NCBI GenBank assembly: GCA_934692675.1
Contig: CAKUUD010000005.1
Coordinates: 1 to 52,749 of the forward strand
Direction of reading: 5' to 3'
DNA from: an uncultured Eubacteriales bacterium
GTDB taxonomy: Bacteria > Bacillota > Clostridia > Oscillospirales > Acutalibacteraceae
DNA: 52,749 nt
The notes under the pieces are model-generated. The model was not told the DNA's origin, made no database searches, and worked only from the letters and a program-made list of their open reading frames with translations. Position numbers and translations under genes: made by a program. How positions within the stretch are numbered: the first letter of the stretch is position 1; the number at the start of each line of letters is the position of its first letter. Shown piece after piece: positions 24,102 to 33,268 of this stretch.

Positions 24102-25580
24102 TTAGCCCAAATAGGAATAATTAGGGGCTTCTTTTGTAATTTGAATATCGTGTGGGTGACTTTCCCGCAAACCAGCGGCTGAAATCTGAACAAATTTTGC
24201 TTTTGAATGAAGAGCGCTAATATCTTTACATCCGGTATATCCCATGCCTGCGCGGATTCCGCCCATAAGCTGATAAACAGTATCTGATAGCAAACCTTTA
24301 TACGCAACCCTTCCTTCAACACCTTCGGGAACAAGTTTAGAGGCATTATTTTGGAAATATCTGTCCGAACTGCCTTTGCCCATGGCGGCAATACTGCCCA
24401 TTCCGCGATACGATTTAAATTTACGTCCTTGGTATATTTCATTTTCGCCGGGAGATTCTTCGCACCCTGCAACCAAAGAACCTATCATGACGCTATCTGC
24501 GCCGGCCGCAAGAGCTTTTACTATATCGCCTGAGTATTTTATTCCTCCGTCGGCAATGACTTTTACGCCGTATTTTTTGGCAACATTTGCAACGTCATAA
24601 ATCGCTGTGATTTGCGGAACGCCTATGCCTGCAATTATTCTTGTCGTACATATTGACCCCGGGCCTATTCCCACTTTAATGGCGTCTGCGCCGGCTTTTA
24701 TCAAGTCTTCGGCAGCTTGTCCTGTGGCGATATTTCCTGCAATTAATGGCATATCAGGAAAGGCTTCTTTGACTTTTTTGACTGTGTTTACAATATTTAT
24801 ATTGTGCCCGTGAGCCGAATCCAAAACCAAAACGTCAACATGAGCTTTAACCAAAGCTTCGACCCTTTTAAGGACATCTTTGGTAGCGCCTATTGCCGCC
24901 CCGCATAAGAGCCTTCCGTCGGCATCTCTTGCGGAATTTGGATACAGAGCTGATTTTTCGATATCTTTTATAGTTATTAATCCCGCAAAATCACCATTTT
25001 CATCTAAGAGAGGTAATTTTTCTATGCGATGTTTTCTTAAAATTTCCTTGGCTTCTTTCATTGATGTGCCTTGAGGAGCAGTTATCAAATTTTCGTGAGT
25101 CATAACATCTTTTATGTTCTGACTGTACTCGGAATACCCCATAAATCTCAAATCTCGATTGGTAAGAATTCCGACGAGCTTCTTGTTTTCACAGACCGGA
25201 ACACCCGAAATTTTATATTTATCCATTAAATTTTTTGCTTCCATAACAGTGTTTTCCGGGGAAAGATAGAATGGTTTTGCGATGATTCCATTTTCCGAGC
25301 GCTTGACACGATCAACTTGGTCGGCTTGCTTTTCAATGGACATATTCTTGTGAATGACTCCTATGCCGCCCTCACGAGCGATTGCAATCGCCATTTTTGA
25401 TTCCGTTACTGTGTCCATTGCGGCGGTCATAATCGGAATATTAAGCTTTATGCTTTTAGCAAGATACGTTTCGGTATTGACATTTTTGGGTTCCACATCA
25501 GAAGCGTCAGGGATAAGCAGAACATCATCAAACGTAAGACCTTTTTTGCAAAATTTTTCAGAATTCATAAAATCAGACAT
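24102..25580 (-). CDS. guaB: IMP dehydrogenase GuaB
   Basis: It oxidises IMP to XMP with NAD, the committed step to GTP. The TIM-barrel core is interrupted by two CBS domains (about residues 95-215). The catalytic loop GPGSICTTRI supplies the active Cys near 308, and the flap region carries YRGMGS. At 492 aa the length is standard. I chose the ATG at 25580, with GAGGGG eight bases upstream, over the TTG one codon earlier. No purine riboswitch is visible upstream; serS precedes it by 22 bases, so read-through is likely. Confidence 0.96.
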   Translation of the reverse strand: MSDFMNSEKFCKKGLTFDDVLLIPDASDVEPKNVNTETYLAKSIKLNIPIMTAAMDTVTESKMAIAIAREGGIGVIHKNMSIEKQADQVDRVKRSENGIIAKPFYLSPENTVMEAKNLMDKYKISGVPVCENKKLVGILTNRDLRFMGYSEYSQNIKDVMTHENLITAPQGTSMKEAKEILRKHRIEKLPLLDENGDFAGLITIKDIEKSALYPNSARDADGRLLCGAAIGATKDVLKRVEALVKAHVDVLVLDSAHGHNINIVNTVKKVKEAFPDMPLIAGNIATGQAAEDLIKAGADAIKVGIGPGSICTTRIIAGIGVPQITAIYDVANVAKKYGVKVIADGGIKYSGDIVKALAAGADSVMIGSLVAGCEESPGENEIYQGRKFKSYRGMGSIAAMGKGSSDRYFQNNASKLVPEGVEGRVAYKGLLSDTVYQLMGGIRAGMGYTGCKDISALHSKAKFVQISAAGLRESHPHDIQITKEAPNYSYLG

Positions 25581-25602
25581 CAATAATACCCCTCATTATA
25601 TT

Positions 25603-26874
25603 TTATTTTATTATATCGGTGCCCATAAATTCCTTGAGAACATCAGGAACGCTGACAGAGCCATCTTCGTTTTGATAATTTTCAAGAATTGCAGCAACAG
25701 TTCTTCCGACTGCAAGACCGGAGCCGTTAAGCGTATGGACGAGTTTTGCTTTATCTTTCGGGCTATCTTTGTACCTTACTTGCATTCTTCTTGCTTGATA
25801 ATCTTCAAAATTCGAGCACGAAGAAATCTCAACATATCTTCCGTACGAAGGCATCCATACTTCTATATCATAGGTTTTTGCGGAGCCGAAAGTTATATCG
25901 CCTGTGCATAAGCAAACCACTCTATAAGGCAATTTAAGAAGCTGCAAAATTTTTTCGGCATCATTTGTGAGCTTTTCGAGTTCGTCGTAAGAATCTTCAG
26001 GCTTTACAAATTTAACGAGTTCAACTTTGTTAAACTGGTGCTGACGAATAAGCCCCCTAGTGTCACGCCCGGCAGAACCGGCCTCAGACCTAAAGCATGC
26101 CGAATATGCACAGTATTTGATAGGGAGTTTTGTGCCATCTAAAATTTCATCTCTGTGGAAATTTGTAACCGGAACTTCAGCGGTTGGAATTAAATAATAT
26201 TCCATATTTTCGAGTTTGAATTCATCTTCTTTGAATTTTGGGAATTGCCCGGTGCCATACAACGAATCGCTGTTTGCAACAAATGGCGGTAAAATTTCGG
26301 TATAGCCGTTTTGAGTATGAGTATTCAAAAAGAAATTTATAACCGCTCTTTCAAGCCTTGCGCCAAGGCCTTTATAAAAATGAAAGCGAGTGCCGGTAAC
26401 TTTAGCGGCTCTTTCGGGGTCTAAAATGTCCAAATTTTTGCCGATTTCCCAATGTGGTTTGGCTTCAAAATCAAATTTTCTGGGTTCACCATGGCGCCTT
26501 ACTTCGGGGTTTTCGCTGTCATCTTTTCCATAGGGAACACTTTCATTCGGGACGTTTGGAACGCCTAAAACTAGTTCTCTTTGCTTCTTTTCAATTTCGG
26601 TAAGTTGTTTGGATTTTTCAGCTGCTGCATTTGATATTTCTTTCATCTTGACCATGATTTCGGTGGTATCTTCGCCAGACTTTTTCATAGCAGGGATTTT
26701 TTTATTAAAAGCATTTTGCTCCGCGCGCATGGCTTCAACTTCAGAGATTAATTTAAGTCTTTTTTCATCCAAGCTAATTATTTCGTCAATCACATCGTCC
26801 ATGGGTTTTTGACGATTTTTCATTGCTTGCTTTACTAGTTCAGCATTATTTTTTATAAATTTAATATCCAGCAT
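25603..26874 (-). CDS. serS: Seryl-tRNA synthetase
   Basis: It charges tRNA-Ser. An N-terminal coiled-coil arm (about 25-105, Glu/Lys-rich) binds the tRNA. Class II motif 2 (CFRSEAGSAGRDTRGLIR near 266) and motif 3 (GLAVGRTVAAILEN near 385) are intact. Length 423 aa is normal. It starts 3 bases after the stop of the upstream membrane-protein gene, so it has no own promoter and no T-box leader. Confidence 0.97.
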   Translation of the reverse strand: MLDIKFIKNNAELVKQAMKNRQKPMDDVIDEIISLDEKRLKLISEVEAMRAEQNAFNKKIPAMKKSGEDTTEIMVKMKEISNAAAEKSKQLTEIEKKQRELVLGVPNVPNESVPYGKDDSENPEVRRHGEPRKFDFEAKPHWEIGKNLDILDPERAAKVTGTRFHFYKGLGARLERAVINFFLNTHTQNGYTEILPPFVANSDSLYGTGQFPKFKEDEFKLENMEYYLIPTAEVPVTNFHRDEILDGTKLPIKYCAYSACFRSEAGSAGRDTRGLIRQHQFNKVELVKFVKPEDSYDELEKLTNDAEKILQLLKLPYRVVCLCTGDITFGSAKTYDIEVWMPSYGRYVEISSCSNFEDYQARRMQVRYKDSPKDKAKLVHTLNGSGLAVGRTVAAILENYQNEDGSVSVPDVLKEFMGTDIIK

Positions 26875-26877
26875 AAT

Positions 26878-27342
26878 TTATCTTCTCCTATCGTATTTAT
26901 TTATTTTGTATTTTGAATTTGATTTTTTTGAAGGAGCCCTTCCAAAACGAATGAGTGCCATATAAAAAATCATTGCAATGAATATCCATATAAACGAGAT
27001 AAGCGCATCCTCGATGTAAAGCCTTCTGAAATGAGCTTCAAGCACTGCAATGAACAAACCAACAAACATTATTAGCGGCGAATTTTTGAACAAAGTTTTG
27101 GACGATAACCTCGTGATAAGCGCTGTCATACCGGTTCCAAGTATAAAATATTCCAAAAATCTTACAACTGTAATCGTGTCATCTTGAGAAAAATTATAGC
27201 CTATTTTGCACATTTCAAAAAAATTATTCAAACCTGACGTTATGATTTGACTGTACTTAAAAACAGGGTTAAGAACTATCAGCACGGCCATTGCCAAAAC
27301 CATAACAAAAAGAGCCCAAGTTTTTATGGTACTTTTTTTCAT
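26878..27342 (-). CDS. Four-helix membrane protein, VanZ-like
   Basis: The 154-residue protein has hydrophobic segments at about 9-27, 61-80, 88-105 and 112-132, and a basic C-terminal tail (KINKYDRRR). The phrase RFLEYFILG and the buried acidic LEAHF-RLY fit the pattern of VanZ-family proteins, but similarity is weak. VanZ-like proteins are of uncertain function beyond low-level teicoplanin resistance in one member. It lies between parB and serS, 13 and 3 bases from them, in one transcription unit. Confidence 0.6.
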   Translation of the reverse strand: MKKSTIKTWALFVMVLAMAVLIVLNPVFKYSQIITSGLNNFFEMCKIGYNFSQDDTITVVRFLEYFILGTGMTALITRLSSKTLFKNSPLIMFVGLFIAVLEAHFRRLYIEDALISFIWIFIAMIFYMALIRFGRAPSKKSNSKYKINKYDRRR

Positions 27343-27355
27343 TTTTTCCCTCCTG

Positions 27356-28228
27356 TTATCCGATTTTATTTTTTATAAGTAAATTATAAATATCTGAAAG
27401 GTCTTCTTCGCCCAAAAATTCAATTTGAACCGTACCTTTTTTTCTTCTGCCCGAAACTATTTTTACTTTTCTTTTTAATTTTTTATTTAAATCGGATTCT
27501 ATTTTATTGTAAAAAGCATCTTTTTTTATAGCTTTCAAAGATTTGGGCTTTTCTATTTCTTTAAAGCTCATTTTTTTAACGAGCTGTTCAAGTTGCCTGA
27601 CGTTAAGTTCTTGAGAAATGGTGATTTTAAGAGCTCTTTTAACATCATCTTCAGACTCAAGCGAAAGGAGAGCCCTTGCGTGGCCAGCCGAAATTTCGCT
27701 GTTTTCAAGGCTCGTTATGACTTCCGGCAAAAGATTTAAAAGCCTTAAAGTATTTGCAACATACGACCGGGATTTTCCAACGGCTTTTGACACTTCTTCT
27801 TGAGTCATATTGTAAGTTTCGGATAGCATTTTGTATCCTCTGGCTTCTTCTAGAACAGATAAATTCTCCCTTTGTAAATTTTCAACAAGGGCAAGTTCAG
27901 TAATTTCTTTATCGTCGATATCTTTTATTATTACGGGCACTTCGACGATTCCAGCCATTTTAGCCGCTCTGTAACGCCTTTCACCGGCGATGATTTTATA
28001 TTTTCCCGAGGAAAGTGGTTTAACAACGATCGGCTGAATTATCCCGTGCGAAGCGATAGAATTAGAAAGCTCCACAAGTGGTTCATTTTTAAAGCTTGTC
28101 CTGGGCTGAAGTTTGTTTGCCTCTATTTCATCTATTTTTAAGGTCACGGGTACATTTTCGTTTTCAATATTATTTTCCATAAAAATCATATCCAGACCTT
28201 TCCCAAGACCACTGAGCTTAGACGCCAT
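27356..28228 (-). CDS. parB: Chromosome-partitioning protein ParB (Spo0J family)
   Basis: ParB binds parS, clamps on DNA with CTP and loads condensin. The CTP-binding box GERRYRAAKMAG lies near residues 76-87 and the ParB box LVENLQRENL near 112. The helix-turn-helix (MTQEEVSKAVGKSRSYVANTLRL) spans about 136-158, and a Lys-rich dimerisation tail ends the protein. Length (290 aa) is usual. It follows parA by 17 bases. Its sites are visible at 29113, 29158 and 30286. Confidence 0.96.
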   Translation of the reverse strand: MASKLSGLGKGLDMIFMENNIENENVPVTLKIDEIEANKLQPRTSFKNEPLVELSNSIASHGIIQPIVVKPLSSGKYKIIAGERRYRAAKMAGIVEVPVIIKDIDDKEITELALVENLQRENLSVLEEARGYKMLSETYNMTQEEVSKAVGKSRSYVANTLRLLNLLPEVITSLENSEISAGHARALLSLESEDDVKRALKITISQELNVRQLEQLVKKMSFKEIEKPKSLKAIKKDAFYNKIESDLNKKLKRKVKIVSGRRKKGTVQIEFLGEEDLSDIYNLLIKNKIG

Positions 28229-28245
28229 ATAAAAACCTCCGTAAA

Positions 28246-29010
28246 TTATTTATTATTCTTGATTACTTCTTTTGCAAGACCTTTGTACGCCCATGTACCT
28301 TTGTTGAGTTTCGAAAAATACATCACAGGTTTGCCAAATCCCGGCGCTTCCGATATTTTTACGGTTCTCGGAATAGTCGTCTTGAAAACTTTTCCGGGGA
28401 AGCTTTTGTTCACTTCTTCCATAACCTGCTTAGTAAGATTAAGCCTCAAATCGCACATCGTAAGCAAAATTCCTTCCAAATCAAGTTCCGGATTGTGGTG
28501 GCGCTTAACAACTTTCACAGTATTTATAAGTTGTGACAAACCTTCAAGAGCGTAATATTCGCATTGTATTGGGATTAGAACGCTGTCGGCTGCGCAAAAA
28601 GCATTTATTGTTATGATTCCGAGCGACGGCGGACAATCTATTATTATGTAATCATATTCATTTTTCAAATGGGCGATTTTGTGTTTGAGTTTTGATTCTT
28701 TCCCTGAAAATAAGCTTATCCCTGCATCTGCCGACGCCAAATTTATATGAGAAGGAATAAGACTCAAGTTTTTAAATGGAGTTTCGAGAGTCGCTTCCTC
28801 AGCAGAAGTGTCTTTTTCAAGAACATCGTAAGCCGAAAGTTTTAACTCTTTTTTATTGAACCCCAGACCGCTTGTAGTGTTGCCCTGAGGGTCTAAATCT
28901 ATTACCAAAGTTTTTTTGCCAAGTGCGCCAAGAGCTGCCGACATATTGACCGTGGTTGTGGTTTTGCCGACTCCTCCTTTTTGATTGGAAATAGCGATAA
29001 TTTTACCCAT
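28246..29010 (-). CDS. parA: Chromosome-partitioning ATPase ParA (Soj)
   Basis: This Walker-type ATPase works with ParB in origin segregation. The deviant Walker A motif KGGVGKTTT lies at residues 10-18, the switch region DLDPQGN near 40 and the Walker B motif IIIDCPPSLG near 117. I chose the ATG at 29010 (254 aa) because GAGGG precedes it by 6 bases; the frame opens a few codons earlier at a TTG without a ribosome site. First gene of the unit parA-parB-membrane protein-serS-guaB. Confidence 0.96.
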   Translation of the reverse strand: MGKIIAISNQKGGVGKTTTTVNMSAALGALGKKTLVIDLDPQGNTTSGLGFNKKELKLSAYDVLEKDTSAEEATLETPFKNLSLIPSHINLASADAGISLFSGKESKLKHKIAHLKNEYDYIIIDCPPSLGIITINAFCAADSVLIPIQCEYYALEGLSQLINTVKVVKRHHNPELDLEGILLTMCDLRLNLTKQVMEEVNKSFPGKVFKTTIPRTVKISEAPGFGKPVMYFSKLNKGTWAYKGLAKEVIKNNK

Positions 29011-29057
29011 AAATTTCCCTCTTTTCATCAAATAAAATTAATTTAAATCGCATATAA

Positions 29058-29066
29058 ATTATACCA
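29058..29066 (-). promoter_or_regulatory. Extended -10 promoter of parAB
   Basis: Minus-strand TGGTATAAT (29058-29066) is an extended -10 element with TG one base upstream of TATAAT. A weak TTTATT lies 17 bases further up. Confidence 0.55.
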
Positions 29067-29112
29067 CCTATAATACAAAAAATAAAGGCCTATTTATAAA
29101 TTTAATTTCTAT

Positions 29113-29128
29113 TGTTTCACGTGAAACA
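29113..29128. promoter_or_regulatory. parS: parS site 1
   Basis: TGTTTCACGTGAAACA is the perfect 16-bp ParB-binding palindrome, lying between parA and rsmG. Confidence 0.97.
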
Positions 29129-29157
29129 CAAAAAATATTATGTAAAACGAAATCACA

Positions 29158-29173
29158 TGTTTCACGTGAAACA
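29158..29173. promoter_or_regulatory. parS: parS site 2
   Basis: A second perfect TGTTTCACGTGAAACA, 45 bases from the first. Its palindrome extends to 24 bp (29154-29177) through the flanking CACA and TGTG. Confidence 0.97.
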
Positions 29174-29190
29174 TGTGACTCAAATTAGAT

Positions 29191-29898
29191 TTATACTATT
29201 GGCGATTTTGCGATGCTTGAATTTGACCGCGGATATTTTGAAGGAGTAGAAGACACTTTTTTTATAATCACCAGCGACCGGCTTCCTTTTCCTTCGGGCA
29301 AATCAAATTTTTCCACTCTTTCAATTTTTCCACCCAAAACTTTGATCGACTTCGCGGACTCCTCGATTTCATCTTCAACATTGCTTCCTTTGAGCGAAAC
29401 AAAAAATCCTCCAACTTTCAACAATGGCAAACAATATTCGCTGAGGACTGTTAACTTTGCAACCGCGCGCGAAGTTACGATGTTGAATCTTTCTCTAAAG
29501 TTTTTATTTTTTCCACATTCTTCTGCACGGTTGTGAAAAACTCCCGCCGTCAAATTTAGCTTTTCCAACAACATGTTTAAAAATATAATTCTCTTATTTA
29601 AGCTGTCCAAAAGCGTCAAATTTATCTCCGGGTTCGCGATTTTAATCGGCACGCCGGGAAATCCCGCGCCTGTACCAACGTCGATGAGTTGGGTGTCGGA
29701 ATTCAATTTCAAAAATTTAGTGAGTATAATGCTGTCCAAAAAATGCTTTATAATCACGTCGTTTTTCTCGGTGATAGAAGTCAAGTTCGTGTGCTGATTG
29801 TACTCCACAAGAAAATTATAGTAATTTTCGAACCTTTCCAGAGCTTTTTCGTCCAAATTTATGCCATAATTTTTCGCATAATTTAAAAGTAATTCCAT
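29191..29898 (-). CDS. rsmG: 16S rRNA (guanine527-N7) methyltransferase RsmG
   Basis: It methylates G527 of 16S rRNA using SAM. The SAM-binding motif LIDVGTGAGFPGVPIKI lies near residues 70-86, and the basic N-terminal helix region (YNFLVEYNQHTNLTSI) is typical. At 235 aa it has normal length. It ends the origin-proximal minus-strand block and lies 3 bases after mnmG. Confidence 0.95.
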   Translation of the reverse strand: MELLLNYAKNYGINLDEKALERFENYYNFLVEYNQHTNLTSITEKNDVIIKHFLDSIILTKFLKLNSDTQLIDVGTGAGFPGVPIKIANPEINLTLLDSLNKRIIFLNMLLEKLNLTAGVFHNRAEECGKNKNFRERFNIVTSRAVAKLTVLSEYCLPLLKVGGFFVSLKGSNVEDEIEESAKSIKVLGGKIERVEKFDLPEGKGSRSLVIIKKVSSTPSKYPRSNSSIAKSPIV

Positions 29899-29901
29899 TA
29901 T

Positions 29902-31785
29902 TTAAATATCTCCTCGTTTATTTTTTGAAGCAAGAAAAATAATCAACACAGAAATATCCGCAGGGCTAACGCCCGAAATTCTGGACGCTTGACCGATATT
30001 TAAAGGTTTAATTTTGCTGAGTTTTTCAATCGCTTCTAGCCTTAATCCTTTTATTTCATTATAATTTAAATTTTCGGGGATAATTTTACTTTCAAGTCGG
30101 CGCATTTCTTTGATTTGGTGATTCTGGCGAGCAATATATCCTTCATATTTTATCTCGGTTTGAACTTTATCGAAAACCGATTTTGGTAAATTTTCACGAT
30201 TTTTATCAAAGGGCGCAAGGTCATCATAGGTGATTTGCGGACGTTTTAGGAGCTCGCTGATTTTCACACCGCTAACAATTGGAGATGTTTCACGTGAAAC
30301 AAGTACTTTGTTTAGCTCGTCGGTGGGGGATAAAACTTCCTTTTTTATTCTTTCTAATTCTTGCATTTTTAAGGACAAAGAATGCTCGAATTTTTTCATT
30401 CTTTCATCACTGATAAGCCCGATTTTTCGACCTATTGGCGTAAGTCTTTCGTCTGCATTATCCTGTCTCAAAACCAGTCTATATTCCGAACGGGAAGTCA
30501 TCATTCTGTAGGGGTCGTTCACGCCTTTCGTGACCAAATCATCTATGAGCGTGCCGATGTACGACGAACCTCTATCGAGCGCCAGAGGCTCCTTATTTTT
30601 GGCTTTCATGGCGGCGTTTATTCCCGCGATAAGCCCCTGAGCACCGGCTTCTTCGTAGCCCGAGCTTCCATTGAATTGACCCGCACCGAAAAGACCCGGA
30701 AAATCCTTAAATTCAAGCGTGTTATTCATTTGAGTCGGGTCGGCAATATCGTATTCAATGGCGTAGGCGGGGCGCATGATTTTCACGTTTTCGAGGCCTG
30801 GAATCGTCCTATACATTTCGATTTGAACTTCCTCCGGCAGGGACGTCGACATGCCCTGAAGGTACATTTCTTCGGTGTTTATACCGCAAGGCTCGATGAA
30901 CATTTGATGACGTTTTTTATCGGGAAATCTCACGATTTTGTCCTCTATACTCGGGCAATATCTGGGGCCAACGCCTTCGATTTTACCGCTATACATCGGG
31001 GCTCGGTGAAGATTTTTTAGTATGACTTCTTTGGTTTTATCGTTCGTCCAAGAAATATAACATTTCACTTGATTTTCGCCCGGATTTTCGGTGTCATATG
31101 AGAACGGAACTATCTCATCGTCGCCACATTGCTCCTCAAGATTTTCAAAATTTATGCTTGATTTTAGGGCTCTAGCCGGGGTACCTGTTTTAAATCTTTT
31201 GAGTTTTAGACCAAGTTCGGCCAAAGATTTGCCCAATAAATTAGCCGGGAAAATTCCGTCCGGGCCGCTGGAATACGACGTCTCGCCAATATGAACCTTG
31301 CCCTCGAGGAATGTACCCGTTGCCAAAACAACGCATGTGGCCGAGTATTTCATCATGTTCCTGGAGGAAATAATCCATTTTTCGTTGGCTTCGTCGCGCT
31401 TAATATCGGTTATTTCGGCCTGCTTCAGAGAAAGATTTTGCTGGAGTTCCAATTTATGTTTCATAACTTCTTTGTATTTATTCCTGTCGATTTGCACGCG
31501 AAGCGACCTAACCGCGGGGCCTTTGCCCATATTGAGCATCCTGCTCTGCAAAAAACATTCGTCGGCGGTTTTGCCCATTTCTCCGCCAAGAGCGTCGATT
31601 TCCCTGACCAGATGCCCTTTGGCCGTTCCTCCGATTGAAGGGTTGCACGGGCAATTTCCAACAGAATCCAAATTCACTGCAAATACTGCAGTGTTACACC
31701 CGAGTCTCGCCGCCGCCAAACCGGCCTCTATACCGGCGTGGCCGGCGCCAATTATTATTACCTCATAATCTTCTATTTGATTCAA
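29902..31785 (-). CDS. mnmG: tRNA uridine-34 carboxymethylaminomethyl synthase subunit MnmG
   Basis: With MnmE it installs the cmnm5 group on wobble uridine. The FAD-binding GAGHAGIEAG lies at residues 13-22, with CNPSIGG near 48 and the helical C-terminal tRNA/MnmE-binding domain from about 550. Length 627 aa is standard. The codons for VSRET near residue 497 contain a perfect parS site (30286-30301), so this coding stretch serves two constraints. mnmE lies 27 bases upstream in the same unit. Confidence 0.97.
   Translation of the reverse strand: MNQIEDYEVIIIGAGHAGIEAGLAAARLGCNTAVFAVNLDSVGNCPCNPSIGGTAKGHLVREIDALGGEMGKTADECFLQSRMLNMGKGPAVRSLRVQIDRNKYKEVMKHKLELQQNLSLKQAEITDIKRDEANEKWIISSRNMMKYSATCVVLATGTFLEGKVHIGETSYSSGPDGIFPANLLGKSLAELGLKLKRFKTGTPARALKSSINFENLEEQCGDDEIVPFSYDTENPGENQVKCYISWTNDKTKEVILKNLHRAPMYSGKIEGVGPRYCPSIEDKIVRFPDKKRHQMFIEPCGINTEEMYLQGMSTSLPEEVQIEMYRTIPGLENVKIMRPAYAIEYDIADPTQMNNTLEFKDFPGLFGAGQFNGSSGYEEAGAQGLIAGINAAMKAKNKEPLALDRGSSYIGTLIDDLVTKGVNDPYRMMTSRSEYRLVLRQDNADERLTPIGRKIGLISDERMKKFEHSLSLKMQELERIKKEVLSPTDELNKVLVSRETSPIVSGVKISELLKRPQITYDDLAPFDKNRENLPKSVFDKVQTEIKYEGYIARQNHQIKEMRRLESKIIPENLNYNEIKGLRLEAIEKLSKIKPLNIGQASRISGVSPADISVLIIFLASKNKRGDI
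30286..30301. promoter_or_regulatory. parS: parS site 3, inside mnmG
   Basis: A perfect TGTTTCACGTGAAACA embedded in the mnmG reading frame, where it encodes VSRET on the minus strand, 1.1 kb from the other two copies. Confidence 0.95.
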
Positions 31786-31812
31786 ATTTTTACACCTCTT
31801 ATTATATTTGCA

Positions 31813-33183
31813 TTATTTTCCCACGCAAAACTTCGAAAAAACTTTGTTGATAACAGCCTCGCTGACTGTCTCGCCGGTGAATTCCATGAATACTTCCAAT
31901 GCGTCCTGAAGGAGCACTGTAACGGCGTCCAAAGTCATTCCAATTTCCAATTCTTCGAGCGATTTTTTCAAAATATTTTCAGCATTTTTTAGTGAAGCGA
32001 GTTGCCTTTCATTGGAAATCACGACGTCTGCGGGATCCAATTTTGACACCCCGACCAAATTTTCAACACAGTTTTTCAGCTCATCCATACCTGTGTTTTT
32101 TAGCGCCGAAAGTTCAACAATTTCCGCTTTATATGTTGATAAATCCGCCCGATTTATTTTTTTAGATTCATCACATTTGTTGAGAATTATTATGGATTTT
32201 TTGCTGTCGATATCTTCAAGGATTTTTTTATCCTGTGGAGAAATTTCGGACGAAGCATCCAAAACAACAAAGGTAATTTCGGAGTTTTTCATATGATTTT
32301 TTGCTCTCTCAACGCCAATTTTTTCAACGGTATCGTCAGTTTCACGAATCCCGGCTGTATCGACAAGAATCACGGGAATGTCGCCAATCATTATGCTCTC
32401 CTCGATTGCGTCGCGGGTAGTGCCCGGGATATCGGTTACAATTGATTTTTGAGAGCCGGACAGGCAATTCATGAGCGTTGATTTTCCGACATTTGGTCGG
32501 CCTACTATCGCGACTTTCACGCCTTCTTTGACGGCTTTGAACATGTCGTAATTTTTTATCATTGCATCAAGCATTGATATTATTTCGGAAAGATTATTTT
32601 TTAACATTTTTTCATCAACTTGTGGAATATCATCCTCGGGGTAGTCCGCCCAGACGCTTAAAGCCGCCATGATATCGGTTATTTTTTCTTTTATTTCGGA
32701 TATTTTTTCCGAAGAATGTCCTTCTTTCATTCTGAAAGCGATTTTATTCGCGCGCTCGCCTTTTGCGGAAATCAAATCCATTACGGCCTCGGACTGCGAA
32801 AGATCCATCTTTCCGTTTAAAAAAGCCCTTTTTGTAAACTCGCCCGGTCCGGCAGGAGCAGCTCCTGCATCGAGCACGGCTCTTAGAACTTTTTTGGTAA
32901 TATAAAGCCCGCCGTGGCACGATATTTCCACGACATCTTCACCGGTATAACTGTTCGGAGCTCTAAAAACCAAAACTACAGCGTCGTCAATAGGTTCGCC
33001 GTTTTGTATTATTTTTCCATATTTTGCGCGGTATCCTCCAAGATTTTTTATACAATTTCCTTGCTCGCCAACATACGGGTCAAAAACTTTATCAGCGATC
33101 TCCAAGGATTTTTCGCCCGAAATTCTTATAACACCTATACCTCCGACGCCGTACGCCGTGGATATAGCCGCAACAGTACTCAT
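31813..33183 (-). CDS. mnmE: tRNA modification GTPase MnmE
   Basis: This is the partner of MnmG. An N-terminal formyl-THF-binding domain (to about 118) precedes a helical domain split by a Ras-like G domain: G1 GRPNVGKST near 225, G3 DTAG near 272, G4 NKCD near 331. The C-terminal CVGK (453-456) matches the essential CxGK motif. Length 456 aa is standard. Confidence 0.97.
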   Translation of the reverse strand: MSTVAAISTAYGVGGIGVIRISGEKSLEIADKVFDPYVGEQGNCIKNLGGYRAKYGKIIQNGEPIDDAVVLVFRAPNSYTGEDVVEISCHGGLYITKKVLRAVLDAGAAPAGPGEFTKRAFLNGKMDLSQSEAVMDLISAKGERANKIAFRMKEGHSSEKISEIKEKITDIMAALSVWADYPEDDIPQVDEKMLKNNLSEIISMLDAMIKNYDMFKAVKEGVKVAIVGRPNVGKSTLMNCLSGSQKSIVTDIPGTTRDAIEESIMIGDIPVILVDTAGIRETDDTVEKIGVERAKNHMKNSEITFVVLDASSEISPQDKKILEDIDSKKSIIILNKCDESKKINRADLSTYKAEIVELSALKNTGMDELKNCVENLVGVSKLDPADVVISNERQLASLKNAENILKKSLEELEIGMTLDAVTVLLQDALEVFMEFTGETVSEAVINKVFSKFCVGK

Positions 33184-33214
33184 ATTTTTTGAACCTCCAA
33201 AAATTTAAACTCTA

Positions 33215-33245
33215 AAAATTTTTGCCCCCTAAACCAGGGAGCAAA
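33215..33245 (-). terminator. Terminator between jag and mnmE
   Basis: TTTGCTCCCT and AGGGGGCAAA (minus strand, one G-U pair) form a 10-bp stem followed by a T-rich tract. It would end or attenuate the yidC-jag transcript before mnmE. Confidence 0.75.
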
Positions 33246-33268
33246 TATCTAAAAACAGTATTATTATG

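Noticed and set aside
25354..25911. 185-codon plus-strand frame over the guaB-serS junction
   Set aside because: Antisense to two certain genes and lacks family features.
30382..31020. 212-codon plus-strand frame
   Set aside because: Lies wholly inside mnmG on the other strand, with no ribosome site; a shadow.
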